The notes beneath the pieces were generated by a model. That model had not been told where the DNA came from and ran no database searches. It saw nothing but the letters and a program-made list of their open reading frames with translations. From positions 144,046,505-144,110,504 of the forward strand of contig CM060706.1 of assembly GCA_030686995.1 (NCBI GenBank): a stretch of DNA of 64,000 nucleotides, in the 5' to 3' direction. Shown here in pieces: positions 58,926 through 64,000 of this stretch. How positions within the stretch are numbered: position 1 is the stretch's first letter; each line of letters begins with the position of its first letter. The position numbers were made by a program, and so were the translations under genes. Origin of the DNA: Artemisia argyi (taxonomy: Eukaryota > Streptophyta > Magnoliopsida > Asterales > Asteraceae).

Positions 58926-58965
58926 GCGGTGTGAATCGTTAGAGGGACGATTTCACTTTTCTATA

Positions 58966-59325
58966 TTGGCAAAAAAAGAAACAATAACTCAACACGACAA
59001 GAAATATGAACTTGAATAGCATAATCATAATAAATTATATATTTAGGTTAATCAGTCTATATATCGGCTTTGCCTTACTAAATACCAGTATCGTCTAATA
59101 ATTCAAACATGACGAGGATGGTGTAAACTATGTGTAGACGCCATAATCATAATTGGCAAAAAAAAGAAACAATAACTCAACACGACAAGAAATATGAACT
59201 TGAATAGCATAATCATAATAAATTATATATTTAGGTTAATCGGTCTATATATCGGCTTTGCCTTACTAAATACCAGTATCGTCTAATAAATCAAACATGA
59301 CGAGGATGGTGTAAACTATGTGTAC
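58966..59325. repeat. 187-bp tandem duplication
   Basis: Copy 1 58966-59152, copy 2 59153-59325; nearly identical, differing mainly in the length of an A run and single substitutions (ATCAGTC/ATCGGTC). It is recent by sequence similarity. Confidence 0.9.
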
Positions 59326-59817
59326 GTCCAGTTTCTAAACGGGCGTATATGATGTCTTTTTGGCACGCACTATACAAAATTGCAAACACACGCTATGTGT
59401 TATTGCTAGTAACAGAGAATAAATCATTTTTAACTTTTTAAGTGATAACTTAGATTTTGTAGTACAAAATTATTATTTTCCTGAATCATTTTTGTATAGG
59501 GAAAATCAATTCACTTGATATGCGTCACCTTTTAAAAGTTACTCGAAGGCGTGGGGAACATTCTAACACTTCACAACTAAAATAAACCTACACATGTGCA
59601 CTACACTAATCTCAAACTTCTACCAAAATATATATACGACAAAGCATTTACAATTTTAATTTATTCTTGTCTTATACAAAGTAAATATCTAGAAAGTACC
59701 AAGAAGTAAATGAAACAGATAAAAAATAACTTTTAAGCTTGATTTGTATTATGTATTTGGCTTTATACTTTCTTTTTCCATTCGTGTTTTTAAATGATAC
59801 TATAACTCTACACATTT
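59326..59817. other. Intergenic
   Basis: No gene recognised. Confidence 0.45.
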
Positions 59818-59969
59818 TACAGATTTTATATACTAACAGGTAAGGGGTAAAAGATGTGTAAAAAATATAGGAAAGTAGGTCGTATATGTGATTTTACAGA
59901 TTTTATATAACAGGTAAAGGGTAAAAGATGTGTCAAAAATATACGGAAGTAGGTCGTATATGTGATATA
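59818..59969. repeat. About 74-bp tandem duplication
   Basis: The word ACAGATTTTATATA...GTAGGTCGTATATGTGAT occurs twice in succession with small differences. Confidence 0.85.
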
Positions 59970-60015
59970 AGAGCGCTAGGTGTAGTTCAAGTTATAGGCA
60001 TGCAACGTCAATTTT

Positions 60016-60019
<4 letters not shown>

Positions 60020-60081
<62 letters not shown>
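60020..60081. repeat. (TA)n microsatellite
   Basis: About 31 TA units. Confidence 0.97.
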
Positions 60082-60083
<2 letters not shown>

Positions 60084-60144
60084 CATTTCTCTAACACAAA
60101 ACCTCAAAAACACCATTCCTAATAACATTTTTATAAAGCACATG

Positions 60145-60145
<1 letters not shown>

Positions 60146-60187
<42 letters not shown>
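60146..60187. repeat. Poly(A) tract
   Basis: About 42 A residues. Confidence 0.9.
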
Positions 60188-60189
<2 letters not shown>

Positions 60190-60339
60190 ACTTTACATTA
60201 AAAAAAAATAGAAAAATCAAAACACCACACGCACAAACCGTGCGTTATGCACATACTTCCGCGCCTGACCGCCTGTAACTTACTATGATATGCGGTGTAG
60301 TTTAACCGTATTATAGAAATCAAATTAGCTCTATAAGAG

Positions 60340-60480
60340 CATGAGGTACGCTAGCGCCATGGCTCGTGCCATGGCCACCAGCCCATTTTTTACGACGGCT
60401 CACCACACCGTGGGTGGTGCCATGGGTGCTCGTGCCATGGTGGCCAGCCCACGCATGGATGTTACCCAACGGCTATTTTG
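60340..60480. repeat. CCATGG-rich palindromic segment before the Harbinger transposase
   Basis: Contains GCCATGGC, GTGCCATGG and GGTGCCATGGGTGC words in mutually inverted positions. Probably the left end of the Harbinger element. Confidence 0.5.
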
Positions 60481-60535
60481 CCTAAAAAATCATTTTTTTT
60501 CAAAATTTTACTCCTTTAAATCCTATAAAAACCTC

Positions 60536-60540
<5 letters not shown>

Positions 60541-60606
<66 letters not shown>
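60541..60606. repeat. (TA)n microsatellite
   Basis: About 33 TA units between the CCATGG segment and the transposase ATG. Confidence 0.97.
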
Positions 60607-60610
<4 letters not shown>

Positions 60611-60663
60611 CACACTCTTCCAATTTAATTTATACTTCAATAACACTCAACTTTCTTTCAATT

Positions 60664-61975
60664 ATGGATCCAAACAATCCCAACGACCATTATGATGTTT
60701 ATTTTAAAGACGATCGGGAGCGATATCTTCGGGGTTATGCGGCGTATGAAGAATTTGTAGCTTTGTGTAATCAAGAAGCCGGGTGATCGAGATCGGGTCA
60801 AAAGTTCACGAGGGCATACATACCACGCGAACGAGAAGAGGCGGAACAACGTTTAATCGACGGCTATTTTGGCGACGATGAGACTGATCCTAAATTTCCC
60901 GAAGAGAATTTTAGACGAAGGTATCGTATGAGTTCTAGACTTTTTAATAAAATTCTCAACGATATTTTAAGTTGTGATGTTCATCCTCTTCCCGAGTACT
61001 TTAATTTTTTTAGACAACGTTATGATGCTGTCGTTCGTGCAAGTATTAGTCCTCTTTTGAAGTGCACATCTGTCATCCGCCAATAGGCGTACGACACTGC
61101 GCCTGATGCATTTGATGAGTACTTGCAAATTGGTGAACGTTGTTCACGACAATGTTTAGACTCATTTACTAAATACATACATGTTTTATACAATGAAAAT
61201 TATTTAAGAAAGCTCACTTCATAGGACATTCAAAAAATATATGCATTGCATGAAGATAAACATAGACTCTCGAGAATGCTCGGGAGTATTGATTGTATGC
61301 ATTAGGATTGGAAAAATTGCCCAAAGGCCTTACAAGCTCAATTCAAAAGACGTGATCATAAATACCCAACTATTATGTTAGAAGCGGTTGCAGATCAAAA
61401 ATTTATGGATTTGACATGTATATTTTGGGGTTCCGGTGTTAAATAATGATCTTAATGCTTTATATGGTTCCCCATTATTTGATGATGAACTTGCCGGTAA
61501 TGCTCCGGAAAGTCCATCTGTAGTAAACAGACATACATTTAAGAAAGGTTACTATTTAGCCAACGGTATTTATCCGGCATGGTCCGTGTTTGCCAAAACG
61601 TTTAGTGTTGCAAGGTCTGAAAAATATTTAAAATTCAAAAGAGTTTAAGAAAGTGCTAGAAAAGATATTGAATGAGCTTTCGGAGTTCTACAAGGTCGTT
61701 GGGAAATTATACGACAACCCGCACGTGCTTGGCAAATCAACACCATGAAACTAATAATGTATTGTTGTATAATGTTACACAACATGATATTGAAAGACGA
61801 AGGATTCGAAGTGAATTTAAGAGATATATTCGTTGATCCAAGTCCGAACATGCCAGATACTTGGATCGAAAGATGTGATTTACATGTTAGAAAAAATAAC
61901 GAACTTTAAGATAGAAAAGTGCACGACGAGCTTCGACTAGACCTTGTGGAGCATTTATGGAACTTTAATGATTAG
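60664..61975 (+). pseudogene. PIF/Harbinger transposase (Plant_tran family), decayed
   Basis: A DDE-type nuclease that would cut and integrate the element at TAA-like sites. The frame starts MDPNNPNDHYDVYF and is followable to 61975 across at least six in-frame stops and one +1 frameshift near 61400. Family landmarks: GSIDCMH at about 61290 (first acidic residue), LNNDLNALYGSPLFDD across the frameshift (second), HTFKKGYYLANGIYPAW, and DIE-AFGVLQGRW (third). Several stops are one C-to-T or G-to-A change from the expected codon: TAG for Trp after DCMH, TGA for Arg in DIE-AFG, TAA for Gln after KFKRV. The partner Myb-like ORF is not visible next to it. Confidence 0.88.
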
Positions 61976-62470
61976 TTCGTGATTTTTATTTCTTGTTTCT
62001 TATTAAGTTTTCTATTTTTATGTAACTTTTTTTTATTAAAGTAATGTGTATTTTTTTAATTAATTAAGTTTATTTTAGTTAGTATTGTGTATACTTTATT
62101 TTATGTAAAAAAAAATGGACGACAGCACCATATTTTCTGGTGCCAAAGAAAATGTGATGCCATGACATTTTTTGTGCCATAGAAATTTTTGCTGACGTGG
62201 CAACACTTTTTTCCACGACACCACCTCGACAGCATGTGGGTACAACTAGCACTAAAAGGAGATGCAACAAACATTTTACATCTCATAACTCAAATATCAA
62301 GTACAATAAATTATTTATTTATTTATCTATTTTTTTTTTATGGATAATCTTAAATATAAATAGCATTTGATCACTTAGAGCTCTAGGTATGGTAACTTAA
62401 GTTACTAAAAAAATTTCGTCACGTCAATATCAAATCAGCTTTATCATTTCAAAAAAGAAAAAAAAAAGTA
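61976..62470. other. 3' part of the Harbinger element and flank
   Basis: GCACCATATTTTCTGGTGCC (62127) and GCTGACGTGGCAACA (62193) resemble the end regions of Harbinger elements. Exact termini and TSD were not found. Confidence 0.4.
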
Positions 62471-63016
62471 CGGGTGTAAACGAGACGAGACGGCTCGCGA
62501 GTTATTCGAGATCGACTGGTAAACCACTCGAAATCGACTCAATTTAAACGAGTCGAGCTCGAGTTTATTGTCGAGTCGAGCTCGAGCTTGAAAATAGTTG
62601 GCTCGTGAAGCTCGCGAGCCTTAACAAGCTTGGATTAAATTATACTTTTACCCTTTTATATACATAATTACATATATTTTCGAGCTTGAGCTTGAAAATA
62701 GCTGGCTCATGAAACTCGCGAGCCTTAACGAGCTTGGATTAAATTATACTTTTACCCTTTTATATACATAATTACATACATTTACTTAATTTTCATACAA
62801 ATCGAGTCGAGCCGAGCTTGATATACCGAGTATTTATCGAGTTCGAGCATGGAATATAGAAATAAACGAGCTCAAGTCGAGTTTCGAGCTCGAGTTTTAT
62901 ATGACGAGTTGAGCTCGAGCTCGAAATATAAAGCTCGACCGAGCTCGAGTCGTGTTTCGAGCTCGAGTTATAGTATTTGAGTCGAGCTCGAGCTCGACTC
63001 GGCTCGTTTACACCCC
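62471..63016. mobile_element. GAGCTCGAG-rich terminal-inverted-repeat element
   Basis: Ends GGGTGTAAACGAG and CTCGTTTACACCC are perfect inverted repeats. The interior is packed with CGAGCTCGAG, GCTCGCGAGC and GAGTCGAG words, and an approximately 100-bp direct repeat (about 62580-62677 and 62683-62780). No coding sequence; no convincing target duplication. Confidence 0.7.
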
Positions 63017-64000
63017 TAACCTTAACATCACTTTTTGGGACCCACTATTCTAATATTTCAATTTAACCCCTTAACTAATATTTCTTTTCCATTTACTTAA
63101 ACAAACTAATATTTGATGCGTGGAATTGCGCCCGCGCAAAAGGTTTTACCTCTCAAGGGATCTTAAGAAGCTTGCAATCCCCATCAGGCAGTGTACCTAT
63201 TCGTTGTAGTATAGTATAGTAACAAGTACCGGGAGATTGATCATTCAACTCAAAGAATAGTATTCGCTAGGGTTAAAACTCACTAAAACTAGGTTTAGAG
63301 GTGAGGGATGATTCTTTTTGTATTTTTATATTTTAGATAAAAGCAAGTAAAATCTCGGTTTTTGGAAGGAGTTGGCGGAATTAGTTGCTAATCAACTAAC
63401 CCAATTAACTAAAAATGCAATCAAAATAAAATAAACTAAACTTAAACTAATTGTGGTGGAAACAATAATGAGAGAAAATGTGTTACTTAGATTTCACTAC
63501 TTCCTAGCTATCTTTTACAGGTTGATTAGTTTGTTACAATTGCATTGATGACGGCACGGGTTATATTCCTTAATAACATTCGTAGGGCCGTGTACGATCT
63601 TCCCTAACTCTATAAGTTTCCACCTCTTCCTATATCGAGTCGACTACTAGCTCCTAACACGGCCTCATTAGTAGTTACCTACGCATTAAATACAACCAAA
63701 ATATCGTAGTACACCTCCGATCATGTTTCTTAATTAGACGTTCAAGCAAGTTACCAATTGGAAGTCTGCCAGCTTTCTTAAGCCTAACATCGAATTCATT
63801 CATCCACAACAATTATAAACAAACAACCAACCCATAATCAATATCTAAGTTTCATTACATCTAAGCAAACACAAAGAAAACCTAGCCTAGCATGTTAAAG
63901 AGAAGACACGCGTAAGATATAATCAAACAACACATAGACATATTGAATGATTTGATAAAGAACTTATCTTCAATTAAGCATGGAAGAAACAAAGGGTTGA
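63017..64000. mobile_element. Probable LTR-element remnant at the window edge
   Basis: On the minus strand, words such as CTCCCGGTACTTGTTACTATACT recall Tat/Athila-type LTR or leader sequence. No ORF is supported. The identity is tentative. Confidence 0.3.

Overview
This is a plant nuclear window: AT-rich, intron-containing genes, Ty1/Copia and Ty3/Gypsy retrotransposons with initiator-tRNA-Met primer sites, Stowaway, Tourist and hAT MITEs, and a PIF/Harbinger transposase relic. The gene families and the style of the LTRs suggest a eudicot, possibly an Asteraceae species; that family assignment is an impression, not a proof. Most of the window is nested transposable-element sequence. Only three loci look like ordinary plant genes: a UGT73-type glycosyltransferase (26987-28461, +, one frameshift), the U3 snoRNP protein gene IMP4 (46305-50913, +, nine exons, intact) and a SPATULA/ALCATRAZ-type bHLH transcription factor gene (53795-56030, -, six exons, intact).

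1-8.5 kb: the start of an unidentified minus-strand ORF at the edge, then a minus-strand SIRE-like Copia element (gag, protease, integrase, RT, RNase H, with frame breaks). Its 5' LTR (5515-6817) has a primer-binding site on one side and a polypurine tract on the other, so it also served as the 3' LTR of a second copy. A third, inverted, truncated LTR ends at 8472. A near-palindromic module is shared by both LTR promoters and by the promoter of the edge ORF.

8.5-20.8 kb: a Gypsy-type element with long LTRs. The 5' LTR is truncated by the Copia insertion (8473-9732) and the 3' LTR is 16829-20812. The interior encodes a coiled-coil ORF and a CCHC (gag-like) ORF but no pol. A 3.1-kb solo LTR with a 5-bp target duplication splits the first ORF. 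Near the 3' LTR lies an antisense gene with its own TATA box and one GT-AG intron, predicted to encode a 110-residue protein with four membrane segments. This antisense gene is the most unusual system in the window.

20.8-31 kb: LTR-retrotransposon remnants, a hAT-type element nested in the end of a Stowaway MITE, the UGT gene, and a chimeric segment at about 30 kb that shares 358 bp with 42.4 kb.

31-46 kb: gene-poor sequence with scattered gene fragments (amidase/TOC64-like exon, Helitron N-domain fragment, unknown exons), a SINE, a GC-rich tandem repeat inside an element with Helitron-like ends, and a second copy of IMP4 exon 1.

46-64 kb: IMP4, the bHLH gene, and flanking MITEs, LINE and SINE remnants, tandem duplications, the decayed Harbinger transposase and a final LTR-element remnant.
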